A stretch of 64,000 nt of DNA from assembly GCA_964492715.1 (NCBI GenBank), contig CAZBLK010000001.1, positions 140,092 to 204,091 of the forward strand. The letters are read 5' to 3'. The notes below the pieces were generated by a model. It saw only the letters and a program-made list of their open reading frames with translations, ran no database searches and had not been told where the DNA came from. Positions within the stretch are counted from its first letter, which is position 1. Each line of letters starts with the position of its first letter. The DNA comes from CAZBLK01 sp964492715 (lineage in GTDB: Bacteria > Bacillota > Clostridia > Lachnospirales > WRBF01). Both the position numbers and the translations under genes were made by a program. This document shows positions 44,666 through 53,539 of the stretch, piece by piece.

Positions 44666-44674
44666 ATTATACCA
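44666..44674 (-). promoter_or_regulatory. Extended -10 promoter of the two-component operon
   Basis: On the minus strand TGGTATAAT (extended -10 form), about 30 nt before the response-regulator start. No good -35 is visible. Confidence 0.5.
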
Positions 44675-44716
44675 TTTTTATTGTATCAAAACTGTATAAA
44701 AATTTTAGTGGAAAAT

Positions 44717-44814
44717 AATTAAGAATTATTAAGAACCTGTGTTCAATACGACGACTTCGTATTAAACACAGGTTCTAAGCTTTAAAAATAAATTGCTTAT
44801 AATAATTCTTAATT
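44717..44814. repeat. Nested palindrome containing the short form of the family 1 element
   Basis: The inner 47 bp (44731-44777) is a hairpin of AGAACCTGTGTTCAATACG and its complement, one mismatch, loop ACGACTT. It matches the two ends of the 21277-21442 element joined together. An outer inverted repeat (AATTAAGAATTATTAAG at 44717-44733 and its near-complement at 44796-44814) wraps it and runs into eight T residues. Confidence 0.8.
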
Positions 44815-44922
44815 TTTTTTATCTTACCTGTTAAGAATTAAAATGTATTATGTTTTTATTGGGATAGCAGTAAGCAAGAATATAAACATGCAAAAATAAG
44901 CAAGACAAAGAGGGGGAAATTT

Positions 44923-46971
44923 ATGCACGCTATATCAGAAAAGGTGATACGTCACAAAAACATTGTGCTTATATGCTTTTTAATTACAATAGTTTTAAGC
45001 TTTGTTTTGTCAAAGCTAGTTTCGGTAAATTTTGACTTAATAAGCTACTTACCATCAGACTCGCAGTCAACAATTGCGCTTGAAGTAATGGAAAGCGAGT
45101 TTACAAAAGCACCGCCAAACGCAAGAGTATTAGTTGAAAACGTTAGCGTACCACAGGCATTAGAATATAAAAAGGCAATATCAAACATAGAAGGTGTGCT
45201 TGAAGTAAGCTGGCTTGACGACACGCAAAACGTTTACCAGCCGCTTGAAGCAATTCCAAAAAAACAGCTTGAAAGCTGGTATGTTGATGAAAACGCACTT
45301 TTTAGTTTGGTCATTGACGACACAAAGTCGAAAAGTGCAGTTGCAGAAATAAAAGAAATTATTGCAGACAAAGGCGAGCTTACAGGTGACATTATAGACC
45401 AAGTAGATGCCCAGCAAAACACAGGCGCAGAAACAGGCAAAATGCTAATGTTTATTTTACCAATAATAGTTTTAATTTTGCTTGTAACAACAAGCTCGTG
45501 GTTTGAACCAGTGCTTTTTATGATAGCAATTGGTGTTGCAATTGTAATTAACAACGGCACAAACGTCTTTTTGGGCGAAATATCTTTTATTACAAAAACT
45601 ACTGCTTCAATTTTGCAGCTTGCCGTTTCAATGGACTACTCCATTTTCCTTCTGCACCGCTTTAGCGAGTTCCGAGAGCAGGGACAAGACGTAAAAACAG
45701 CAATGGTAAACGCAATGACAAAATCTTTCTCATCAATTTTTGCAAGTGGGCTTACAACAGCAATTGGTTTTGGTGCGCTAATTGTAATGAGGTTTTTAAT
45801 TGGCCCAGACCTTGGCATTGTTTTGGCAAAAGGCATAGTTTTAAGTATGCTTTCAATAATGTTTTTACTTCCAGTAATTACGGTTTACACATACAAGCTT
45901 ATTGATAAAACACACCACAAGTCATTTTTGCCATCGTTTGAAGGGTTTGGGCGTTTTGCAGTTGCAGTTGGTGTGCCAGTAGCAATTTTTGCAATAGTTT
46001 CAATTGTACCTTCATATTTAGCGCAATCTAAAATTGACTTTATGTACGGTGCATCAGTTATGGGTAACAACTCTACAGGAGCTTCAAAAACAGAGCAGCT
46101 TTTCGGCAAAGCAAACAACCTTGTTTTGCTTGTTCCAAAAGGTGATGTTGTAAAAGAAAAAGTTATCGGTGACGAGCTTTTGAAAAAAGACTTTATAAAA
46201 ACTGTAGTTTCTTATACACAAAATATTGGGGCTGTAGTTCCACAACAGTTTGTTCCGCAGGATAAGCTTTCTGCTTTGCAGTCAGAAAATTTCAGCAGGC
46301 TTGTTTTAACTTTGTCAACCGAGCAGGAAAGCGCAGAAGCTTTTAATGCCGTAGAAGAAATTAGAGCACTTGGGCAAAAGTATTACGGTGATAAATATTA
46401 TTTGGCTGGCGGCACAGCAAACGTTTATGACATTAAAACAACAGTTGTGCAGGACAACAAGCTTGTAACAATTATTTCAATTTTAGGAATTGGGCTTGTG
46501 CTAATGTTTACGTTTAAGTCACTTACGCTTCCAGTAATTTTGCTTTTAACTATTGAAACGTCAATTTGGATAAACCTTGCATTTCCATACTTCTCAGATG
46601 ACAAGTTAGCTTACCTTGGGTTTATGATAATAAGCTCCATTCAGCTTGGGGCAACGGTTGACTACGCTATACTTTTTGCACATAGATACATTGAAAACAG
46701 AAGGGATTTGCCAAAGAAGAAAGCTGCAATACAAACTGTTTCAGATACAGCAGCTTCAATTTTAACTTCGGCAAGCATTTTGATAACTGCTGGGTTTATA
46801 ATGGGTACAATTTCTACAAACGGCGTAATAGGGCAACTTGGAACACTAATTGGGCGTGGAACAATGCTTTCGGCAATAATGGTTTTCTTTTTCTTGCCTA
46901 CGTTACTTATAATTTTTGACAAGGTAATTCAAAAAACAACAATTGGTTTGCACTTTTATAAGGGGGAATAA
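44923..46971 (+). CDS. MMPL/RND-superfamily exporter
   Basis: 682-aa inner-membrane transporter of the MMPL (YdfJ-like) type, driven by the ion gradient. Two homologous halves each have one leading span, an extracellular loop and a block of spans. VSMDYSIFLLHRFSEFREQG and GATVDYAILFAHRYIENRR are the equivalent segments with the membrane Asp-Tyr pair used in proton relay. ATG with AGAGGGGG. The partner gene at 46974 follows three bases later. Substrate unknown; relatives move lipids, fatty acids or drugs. Confidence 0.9.
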   Translation: MHAISEKVIRHKNIVLICFLITIVLSFVLSKLVSVNFDLISYLPSDSQSTIALEVMESEFTKAPPNARVLVENVSVPQALEYKKAISNIEGVLEVSWLDDTQNVYQPLEAIPKKQLESWYVDENALFSLVIDDTKSKSAVAEIKEIIADKGELTGDIIDQVDAQQNTGAETGKMLMFILPIIVLILLVTTSSWFEPVLFMIAIGVAIVINNGTNVFLGEISFITKTTASILQLAVSMDYSIFLLHRFSEFREQGQDVKTAMVNAMTKSFSSIFASGLTTAIGFGALIVMRFLIGPDLGIVLAKGIVLSMLSIMFLLPVITVYTYKLIDKTHHKSFLPSFEGFGRFAVAVGVPVAIFAIVSIVPSYLAQSKIDFMYGASVMGNNSTGASKTEQLFGKANNLVLLVPKGDVVKEKVIGDELLKKDFIKTVVSYTQNIGAVVPQQFVPQDKLSALQSENFSRLVLTLSTEQESAEAFNAVEEIRALGQKYYGDKYYLAGGTANVYDIKTTVVQDNKLVTIISILGIGLVLMFTFKSLTLPVILLLTIETSIWINLAFPYFSDDKLAYLGFMIISSIQLGATVDYAILFAHRYIENRRDLPKKKAAIQTVSDTAASILTSASILITAGFIMGTISTNGVIGQLGTLIGRGTMLSAIMVFFFLPTLLIIFDKVIQKTTIGLHFYKGE

Positions 46972-46973
46972 AA

Positions 46974-48578
46974 ATGAAAATGAAACTTAAATTGAAGCAT
47001 GGTATGTCACTTGCTCTTGCCACTGTTTTAGCTTTTAATATATCTTACACAGCGTTTTCAGCAGGGGTTAAAGAAGAAGTAGTCTATGTAATTTTAAATG
47101 AAGATGGTTCTACAAAAAATATTTACGTAGTAAATTCGTTTGAAAACAACGAGGGTGGACTTTCGGACTACGGCAATTACGAATCTGTTAGAAACCTTAG
47201 CACTGAAGATGCTCTTACAATTGAAAATGGCGAAGTTATGGGGAATGTTCCTGCTGGCAAGTTTTATTACGAGGGGAAATTGACAGAAACAAAAATACCT
47301 TGGAACATTTCAATTAAATATAAACTTGATGGCACGCCTATAAATGCAAGTGAACTAGCTGGGAAAAGCGGAAACGTAGAAATTGGAATAAACATTTCGG
47401 AAAATGAGGGTGTATACAGTGAGTTTTATGAAAATTATGCACTTCAAATTTCTACAAGCTTCGATACAAACAAATGTAAAAACATTGTAGCAGAAGGAGC
47501 AACAATTGCAAACGCAGGGGAAAACAAAAACATTTCGTACACGCTTCTTCCTAAGAAGGAAGCAAACTACACTATAACTACAGAAGCAACAGGCTTTGAA
47601 ATGGGGGCAATTTCCATTAATGGTATTCCGTTTAGCCTAAACCTTGACATTAGGGAAATGGGGAAGGTTGACACAATTTCGGAAGATATTTCAGAAGGGT
47701 TTGCACCGTTGAAAGAAGGAGTAGCTTCTCTTGACGACGGTGTTAACAATTTGGAAGTTGGGGCTGAATCATTTAATAGGGGCATTAACGAATTAGTTGA
47801 GCAAACTAACCCACTAATAAACGGCTCTAAAGAAGTGCAAGGAGCAATTTCAAAAATAAACAGTTCGCTTTCAAATGTAAATGAATTGTCGTCTGAAAAT
47901 GATTCTGCTGCACAGTTAAGCGCAGCTAGCGAAAATTTTAGTACAGGGCTTACACAGCTTACTACAGGGTTAACTGCTATTCCACAAGACAGTGACGAAG
48001 TGAAAAAGCTTCTTAATGCAATGGCACAAAGCGAAGACCCTAACGTGAAAAAGCTTGTTGCGCTTTACAACTCGAAAATGGAAGCAGTAGCAAAAACAGC
48101 AGAGTCTGCCTCAAAGCTTTCTGGCAGCTACACGCAAATTAATGCTGGCGTAAGCAAATTGACAAAAAGCTTGGGTGGCTTGGGCGAACTTTCAGCAGGT
48201 GTAAACTTGTTAATGCAGCAATACAACAAGTTTCATAGCGGAATTGTATCCTTTACAGACGGTTTAAAAAGCTTAGCGTCTGGGTATGACTCGTTGTACA
48301 ATGGAATTGGCCAATTGAAAGATGGAACTTTTGAGCTTCGTGACAAGACAAAAGACATTGACAAAGAACTGCAAAACAAAATTGATGATGCAATAAACAA
48401 TTTTTCAAGCGGAGAAGAATTTATGCCTATTTCATTTGTTTCCGACAAAAACACAAATGTAAATTCTGTACAGTTTTTAATTAAGGTTAATGCAATTTCA
48501 ATTCCAGAAGTGGAAGTAGTTAAAGAACAAGAAAAAACACTTAGTTTTTGGGATAAGTTTATGAATTTGTTTAAATGA
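46974..48578 (+). CDS. Secreted coiled-coil (YhgE/Pip-like) partner of the MMPL exporter
   Basis: 534 aa with a signal peptide (about 1-29) and a beta-rich N-terminal part (40-225). A long helical region (235-470) follows, with repeated L-x2-G-x3-L patterns (GVASLDDGVNNLEVGAESF, LTQLTTGLTAIP, GVSKLTKSLGGLGELSAGV) like those of Pip/YhgE proteins. It ends in a short aromatic, basic tail without a membrane span. It is translated directly after the exporter, so it is probably an extracellular subunit or tether. Function is inferred from linkage only. Confidence 0.75.
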   Translation: MKMKLKLKHGMSLALATVLAFNISYTAFSAGVKEEVVYVILNEDGSTKNIYVVNSFENNEGGLSDYGNYESVRNLSTEDALTIENGEVMGNVPAGKFYYEGKLTETKIPWNISIKYKLDGTPINASELAGKSGNVEIGINISENEGVYSEFYENYALQISTSFDTNKCKNIVAEGATIANAGENKNISYTLLPKKEANYTITTEATGFEMGAISINGIPFSLNLDIREMGKVDTISEDISEGFAPLKEGVASLDDGVNNLEVGAESFNRGINELVEQTNPLINGSKEVQGAISKINSSLSNVNELSSENDSAAQLSAASENFSTGLTQLTTGLTAIPQDSDEVKKLLNAMAQSEDPNVKKLVALYNSKMEAVAKTAESASKLSGSYTQINAGVSKLTKSLGGLGELSAGVNLLMQQYNKFHSGIVSFTDGLKSLASGYDSLYNGIGQLKDGTFELRDKTKDIDKELQNKIDDAINNFSSGEEFMPISFVSDKNTNVNSVQFLIKVNAISIPEVEVVKEQEKTLSFWDKFMNLFK

Positions 48579-48592
48579 TTGTAGGAGGGGAG

Positions 48593-48648
48593 ACAAGGGC
48601 ATGTTTTTTAAATCGCTTTGTAAGGATTTACAAAACACGCCCTTGTCA
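48593..48648. repeat. Hairpin with GACAAGGGC arms (family 3 element)
   Basis: Sixteen-bp arms (48593-48608 and 48633-48648, one mismatch) around a 24-base loop. No T run follows, so it is not a classical terminator. Its right half from 48623 to 48644 recurs exactly at 60051-60072. Confidence 0.65.
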
Positions 48649-48702
48649 TATTTTAAACATTTCTATAAACAAAACATCTTTTAAAAGTATGTAAAAGCTT
48701 TG

Positions 48703-49494
48703 TTAAATAAACAAAGACATATCCGATTCTTCGGCAAAAGCAAGCATAGCCGCCGCACCGCCAATTTTAACCCCGTCGATTAGTTCTTCTTGATGAATGC
48801 CCATTACGTCCATGCTCATTGAACAAGCAATAAGCTCTACACCGTTTTGTTGTGAAAGCTTAATTAAGTCTTCAAGGCTGTCAACATTTTTGTCATTCAT
48901 AACTTTTCTAATCATTTTTGCGCCCATACCACCCATGTTCATTTTAGAAAGTGAAAGCTTTTTGCTGCCACGTGGCATCATTGAAGAAAACATTTTTGAC
49001 AAAAAGTCTTTTTTTACATTTACCTTTTCGGGCTTACGCAAAATGTTTAGCCCCCAAAAAGTAAAGAACATACTTACTTTACGCCCCAAGGCTGCCGAAG
49101 CGTTTGCAATTATAAAGCTTGCAATTGCTTTATCCAAATCGCCAGAAAAAACAATTAAGTTTTTGTTGTTGCCAGAATTAACAACGCTTGCGTTTTCTTC
49201 AGGCGTTCCTTTTTTTATTTTTGCAATAGAAACTCCTTTGGCGCTTTCCATTCCTTCAAACGTATTGCCAGTTCTTCTGCAATAGCCTTCTATGTCGCTT
49301 GCAAAAGCAGGGTCTGTTGTAGAAATTTCAATAATATCACCAATTTCAGCGTCGTTTATTGCGGAAGAAAGCTTTACAATTGGGCCAGGGCATTGCAAAC
49401 CACAGGCGTTTAGCTTTATAACTTTGCTTTGCTTTAAGGTGTCTTTTTTATTTTCTGCTTGTGTTGCAGAATTGTTGTTATTTGCAGAAGTCAT
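48703..49494 (-). CDS. TusA-DsrE2 fusion protein (sulfur-transfer type)
   Basis: 263 aa with a Gln/Asn-rich N-terminus, a TusA-like domain (about 25-100; persulfide-carrying Cys C35 in the signature LQCPGPIVK), and a DsrE/DsrF-like domain (about 110-263; IVFSGDLDKAIASFIIANAS, VELIACSMSMDVMGI). These two units usually form the tail of larger CoA-disulfide reductase/rhodanese proteins; here they stand alone, without the flavin or rhodanese parts. A role in relaying sulfur as a protein persulfide is likely from family knowledge, donor and acceptor unknown. ATG with AAGGAA upstream. Confidence 0.85.
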   Translation of the reverse strand: MTSANNNNSATQAENKKDTLKQSKVIKLNACGLQCPGPIVKLSSAINDAEIGDIIEISTTDPAFASDIEGYCRRTGNTFEGMESAKGVSIAKIKKGTPEENASVVNSGNNKNLIVFSGDLDKAIASFIIANASAALGRKVSMFFTFWGLNILRKPEKVNVKKDFLSKMFSSMMPRGSKKLSLSKMNMGGMGAKMIRKVMNDKNVDSLEDLIKLSQQNGVELIACSMSMDVMGIHQEELIDGVKIGGAAAMLAFAEESDMSLFI

Positions 49495-49920
49495 TTTTAA
49501 ATTCCTTTCTTAGAGTATTCGTTGCATAGTCATATAACTTGAAAATTATGTTAACACGACAGTTTATTTTCCATATTATCTAATTTTAAAGTTAAATTAC
49601 TTAGTAATTACGTTTTAATTTATTATTATGAGCTTACACCTTTTTAAATTATAGCACTCAAAATCGTTTTGTGAAAGTATTCTTAAATAATAAATTTAGA
49701 AAGTTTTTTAACGATACTGGCTACTGTAAAACCTTGAAAACGCTATTATATTTTTATGACTATAAGGCACTTGGGAAAGCTGTTGTAATATCTGGGGGAA
49801 ACTAAATCTAGGGAATGGTCTGCTTTACATGAAAAGTATTTAAAATATATTGACTTTTTTTGCAAATTGGTTAATAATAAAATATATAATAAATATGAAA
49901 TGTTAAAAGGGGGTAATATT
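49495..49920. other. Intergenic gap upstream of darA
   Basis: About 425 bp without a supported gene, mostly A+T-rich. A G-rich patch (about 49770-49830) contains runs such as CTGGGGGAAACTAAATC. TTGACT at about 49850 followed by TAATAA 16 bp on is a possible promoter for darA. No known riboswitch consensus could be recognised. Confidence 0.4.
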
Positions 49921-50250
49921 ATGAAGCTGGTAATGGCAATAATACATGACGAGGACGCCTTTAACATAATGGATACGCTTAGCGAAAAGGGGTATATCGT
50001 TACAAAATTGGCTACAACTGGTGGGTTTTTGCGTGCTGGCAATACTACCCTTATTTCGGTTTGTGAAGAAGAACGTATACCTGAGCTTGTAAGTATTATT
50101 GAGAAAAAGTGCAAAGCAAGAAAGCAAATTGCTTCTGTTAATTCTTCGGGTTTAAGTGCGTCAGAAAATTATGTTCCTTACCCTGTTGAAATTACAGTTG
50201 GTGGTGCAACAATTTTTGTCTTGAATGTTGAAGAATTTAAAAAAGTTTAA
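49921..50250 (+). CDS. darA: Cyclic-di-AMP receptor DarA (PstA/YaaQ, DUF970)
   Basis: 109-aa PII-like trimeric protein that binds cyclic di-AMP. KLVMAIIHDEDAFNIMDTLS, TKLATTGGFLRAGNTTLI and VEITVGGATIFVLNVEEFKK are characteristic, and the long loop between strands differs from true PII proteins. The ATG follows AAAAGGGGG. First gene of the yaaQ-yaaR-holB-yaaT block, as in Bacillus. The regulated partner is not established. Confidence 0.93.
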   Translation: MKLVMAIIHDEDAFNIMDTLSEKGYIVTKLATTGGFLRAGNTTLISVCEEERIPELVSIIEKKCKARKQIASVNSSGLSASENYVPYPVEITVGGATIFVLNVEEFKKV

Positions 50251-50262
50251 TTTTAAAGTTAG

Positions 50263-50293
50263 TCAATTCCCCCACGATAAATGGGGGAATTGA
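50263..50293 (+). terminator. Hairpin after darA
   Basis: Perfect 12-bp stem (TCAATTCCCCCA at 50263-50274, complement at 50282-50293), loop 7. T residues come only about ten bases later, so it may attenuate rather than fully terminate. Confidence 0.55.
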
Positions 50294-50380
50294 TGTATAG
50301 CATTTTTGTTTTGACAAAATTGTCTGTTCGTAAAAGTGGAGTTCTTTAGTGTTGCCAAATTTTAAGCTGGAGGTTTTGTA

Positions 50381-50824
50381 ATGGACATGAAAATATCGGA
50401 CATTTTGGTCGAACGGCTTAAAGAATCGCAGCCGCTTACGAACGAAAAAAAAACAACCGCCGACTTTAGCTTTACGCTTATGAAGCTAGATGAGGAAGGT
50501 TTAACCGAACGCTTAAAATCGCTTATTGAAGACATTACGATTCAAGGCAAAAAGCTTGCCGAGCACATGGACTTGCGTGACATGAAAAGGTATCGTGGGC
50601 TTGTAACCGACTTTATAAACGAAGTTGTTACAAATTCGCATAAGTTTACTAGAGATAACTTTTTGGACAGACGTGGCAGGCACAGAGTTTATGGAATTGT
50701 TAAAATGGTTAACAAAGACTTGGACGAATTGGCTCAAGAGCTTATTAAAAGCGAAAAAGACCACTTGCTTATTTTAGACAAAGTTGACGAAATTAGAGGT
50801 CTTTTATTAGACATAATTATATAA
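50381..50824 (+). CDS. yaaR: YaaR family protein (DUF327)
   Basis: 147-aa helical protein of unknown function, recognisable from FSFTLMKLDEEGLTERLKSL, KLAEHMDLRDMKRYRGLVTD and DELAQELIKSEKDHLLILDK. In Bacillus the gene sits in the same place, between darA and holB. ATG with TGGAGG upstream. No enzymatic motif is visible. Confidence 0.9.
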   Translation: MDMKISDILVERLKESQPLTNEKKTTADFSFTLMKLDEEGLTERLKSLIEDITIQGKKLAEHMDLRDMKRYRGLVTDFINEVVTNSHKFTRDNFLDRRGRHRVYGIVKMVNKDLDELAQELIKSEKDHLLILDKVDEIRGLLLDIII

Positions 50825-50859
50825 ATAGAAAATATAAACAGAAAAGCAAGGACACCAAC

Positions 50860-51855
50860 ATGGAATCCGCATATACATTTTACAACATTTATGGAAACGA
50901 ACAAATAAAAAAAAATTTGCAAGATTCAATTTTTGTAGGCAGAGTTTCACATGCGTACATTTTTTCTGCACCCCAAGGCATGGGAAAAAAGCTTCTTTCT
51001 TACACGTTTGCAAAAACTTTGCAATGTGAAGAAGGTGGTGTTTCGCCATGCAACGCTTGCAAGTCGTGCATAACTTTTGAAAGCGGCAACCACACAGACG
51101 TCTTTTTTGTGAAAGCTAAAGGAAAAAGCATTGGTGTGGACGATGTGCGAGAGCAAATTACCGCAAAAATGGAAACAAAGCCGTACCAATTTAAGTATAA
51201 AATTTTTATAGTTGAAAAAGCTCATGAAATGACCGTTGCTGCACAAAATGCCTTGCTTAAAACTATGGAGGAGCCTGCAAGCTACGGTGTTTTTATATTG
51301 CTTGCAGAAAACCACAACTTGTTTTTGCCTACGATTCTTTCACGCTCAGTTGTAATTAAGCTAAAGCCTTTAAAACAGGCTGACGTTTTTGAGTATCTTG
51401 TGAACGTGCAGGGAATGAATAATTCAGACGCCGAAGCGTTTTCAATTTATGCCGAGGGCAACATTGGAAGGGCGGCTTCGCTTGCTAGTGATGAGCTTTT
51501 TATTGAAATGCGGAATAAATTTTTAGGTACTATTAAAGGGCTTGATGAAGGCAGGGGCGGTTTGTTTTCCGTTTTTCCTGCTGCACAGGTTTTTTTGGAA
51601 TATAAAGAACGCATTCAGGAAGGCTTGTCAGTTTTGTGCTTGTTTTACCGTGATGCTTTGGTTTTCCGTGCTACTGGTAACAGCGAGCTTTTGCAGCAAC
51701 GGAATGAAAGCGACATAATTTCCGAATTTGCACAAAAGCATGATGTTAAACGGCTTTATAGCATGATAAACTCTGTTGTTTTGGCTAAAAAGCGGCTTTT
51801 GCAAAATGCTAATATGCAGCTTACTTTGGAGTGTATGCTGGCAGAGCTTTTATAG
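50860..51855 (+). CDS. holB: DNA polymerase III clamp-loader delta′ subunit
   Basis: 331-aa AAA+ family clamp-loader subunit. Walker-like loop (SAPQGMGKKLLSYTFAK), a zinc-binding cysteine cluster (C-x8-C-x2-C-x2-C in EEGGVSPCNACKSC), and sensor region EKAHEMTVAAQNALLKTMEE with PTILSRSVVIKL. The K-T of a good Walker A is altered to K-K, as expected for an inactive delta′ ATPase. ATG with AAGGA upstream. Followed after 90 bp by ricT. Confidence 0.92.
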   Translation: MESAYTFYNIYGNEQIKKNLQDSIFVGRVSHAYIFSAPQGMGKKLLSYTFAKTLQCEEGGVSPCNACKSCITFESGNHTDVFFVKAKGKSIGVDDVREQITAKMETKPYQFKYKIFIVEKAHEMTVAAQNALLKTMEEPASYGVFILLAENHNLFLPTILSRSVVIKLKPLKQADVFEYLVNVQGMNNSDAEAFSIYAEGNIGRAASLASDELFIEMRNKFLGTIKGLDEGRGGLFSVFPAAQVFLEYKERIQEGLSVLCLFYRDALVFRATGNSELLQQRNESDIISEFAQKHDVKRLYSMINSVVLAKKRLLQNANMQLTLECMLAELL

Positions 51856-51945
51856 GTAAGAGCTTAGAAAAAATTATTAATATATATTATCTAAATACAT
51901 GGTTGAAATATATGACTGAAAAACTTCGGAGGTTTACCCCAACAA

Positions 51946-52827
51946 ATGATAGAAATAGTAGGTGTAAGGTTTAAGCAGGTAGGCAAAATATACCACTTTG
52001 ACCCAGATGGAATGAAAATTCCGCAAGGAACAAACGTTATTGTAGAAACGGCTAGAGGTGTTGAGTTTGGCGTTGTGGAGCTGTCTAACCGTGAAGTGCC
52101 AGAGGAAGCAGTTCTTGCCCCGCTTAAAAAAGTAATTCGTTTAGCCGATGAAAGTGACCACAAACGTGAGGAGCAAAACCGAATTAAGGAAAAGGAAGCG
52201 TTTGGCATTTGCCTTGAAAAAATAAAGCAACATGGGCTTGACATGAAGCTAATAGACGTTGAGCTGACGTTTGACTTGTCGAAGATTTTGTTTTACTTCA
52301 CATCAGACGGGCGTATCGACTTTAGAGATTTAGTAAAAGATTTAGCTGCAATTTTTAGAATGAGAATTGAGCTTAGGCAAATTGGTGTTCGTGACGAAGC
52401 GAAGCTTTTAAACGGAATTGGCATTTGCGGCAGAACGCTTTGCTGTGCAACTTTTTTGGGCGACTTTCAGCCTGTGTCAATTAAAATGGCAAAAGACCAA
52501 GGAATGTCTTTAAACCCGACAAAAATTTCGGGCATATGCGGAAGGCTTATGTGCTGTTTGAAGTACGAAGAATCAACGTATGAGCATTTGACGAAAAATC
52601 TTCCAAATGTTGGCGACATAATTACAACTGCTGATGGCACAGGCGAAGTTATTTCTGTAAACGTGCTTAGGCAAATTTTAAAGGTTGCTGTAAAGAAAAA
52701 ACCGCAGGACGACCCTGTTATAGGGTTTTATTCAATTGACGAAATAAAAGTTTTTTCAAGGAAGCCTTTGCGTGACGCCGTAATTGAGTACACAAAAGGG
52801 CTTGATTCCGACTTAGAAATGGACTAA
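51946..52827 (+). CDS. ricT: PSP1-domain protein RicT (YaaT)
   Basis: 293 aa. The C-terminal PSP1 domain includes the cysteine signatures LNGIGICGRTLCCATFLGDF and KISGICGRLMCCLKYE. In Bacillus this protein, with RicA and RicF, forms an Fe-S complex acting on RNA processing and on phosphorelay control of sporulation and biofilm. The Cys residues fit cluster binding. The only upstream GGAGG is 13 bases before the ATG, farther than usual, and no other start is in frame. Confidence 0.93.
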   Translation: MIEIVGVRFKQVGKIYHFDPDGMKIPQGTNVIVETARGVEFGVVELSNREVPEEAVLAPLKKVIRLADESDHKREEQNRIKEKEAFGICLEKIKQHGLDMKLIDVELTFDLSKILFYFTSDGRIDFRDLVKDLAAIFRMRIELRQIGVRDEAKLLNGIGICGRTLCCATFLGDFQPVSIKMAKDQGMSLNPTKISGICGRLMCCLKYEESTYEHLTKNLPNVGDIITTADGTGEVISVNVLRQILKVAVKKKPQDDPVIGFYSIDEIKVFSRKPLRDAVIEYTKGLDSDLEMD

Positions 52828-52831
52828 ACAA

Positions 52832-53539
52832 ATGGTTGAAATAAAGGATTACGAGAGAGTAGACGACTTGCAGCTTAACGGGCTTTCCGTCATTCAAAAC
52901 CCAAAAGCTTTTTGTTTTGGTATAGATGCTGTGCTACTTGCAAACTTTGCAAAGGTGAAAAAAGGCGAAACGGTTTTGGACCTTGGCACAGGCACGGCTG
53001 TTATTCCAATTTTGCTTACGGCAAAAACGCAGGGCAAGCGGTTTTTGGGGCTTGAAATTCAAGAGGAAAGCGTGGAAATGGCACGCAGAAGTGTTTTGCT
53101 AAACGGGCTTGAAAACAAAGTTTCCATAATCCATGGTGATATAAAAGAGATGCCGACACTTTTTGGGCTTTCTTCAATAGATGTTATTACGACAAACCCA
53201 CCTTACATGAAGGCTGGGAATGGGCTTTTGTGCGAAGGAAACAGCGCAAAAACTATTGCACGGCACGAGGTGCTTTGCAGCTTAAAAGACATAATTAGCG
53301 GAAGTGCGAAAGTTTTGTGCCCTAATGGGCGGCTTTACATGGTTCACCGTCCGTCTAGGCTTGTGGAAATTATAAACGAGCTTTCGGCAAATGGGCTTGA
53401 AACAAAAACACTTAGGTTTGTTCACCCATATGCAGACAAAGAAGCGAACATGGTTTTAATTGAAGCGGTAAAAGGCGGAAACAGCATGGTAAAAGTTCTT
53501 GAACCGCTTGTTGTATACGAAAGGCAGGGCAAAAGCTAA
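52832..53539 (+). CDS. N6-adenine tRNA methyltransferase TrmN6 family (YabB)
   Basis: 235 aa, class I SAM-dependent methyltransferase acting on adenine in tRNA, family of TrmN6. SAM site DLGTGTAVIPILL, acidic LGLEIQEESVEMA, and catalytic NPPY in TTNPPYMKAG. N-terminus FCFGIDAVLLANFA is family-typical. Four bases after ricT; overlaps rsmI by one base (TAATG), so translation is coupled. The exact position modified is inferred from family only. Confidence 0.88.
   Translation: MVEIKDYERVDDLQLNGLSVIQNPKAFCFGIDAVLLANFAKVKKGETVLDLGTGTAVIPILLTAKTQGKRFLGLEIQEESVEMARRSVLLNGLENKVSIIHGDIKEMPTLFGLSSIDVITTNPPYMKAGNGLLCEGNSAKTIARHEVLCSLKDIISGSAKVLCPNGRLYMVHRPSRLVEIINELSANGLETKTLRFVHPYADKEANMVLIEAVKGGNSMVKVLEPLVVYERQGKS

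Noticed and set aside
49757..49920. Upstream extension of darA in the same frame
   Set aside because: An in-frame TAA interrupts it and the darA ATG has an excellent ribosome site, so the upstream frame is not a credible extension.
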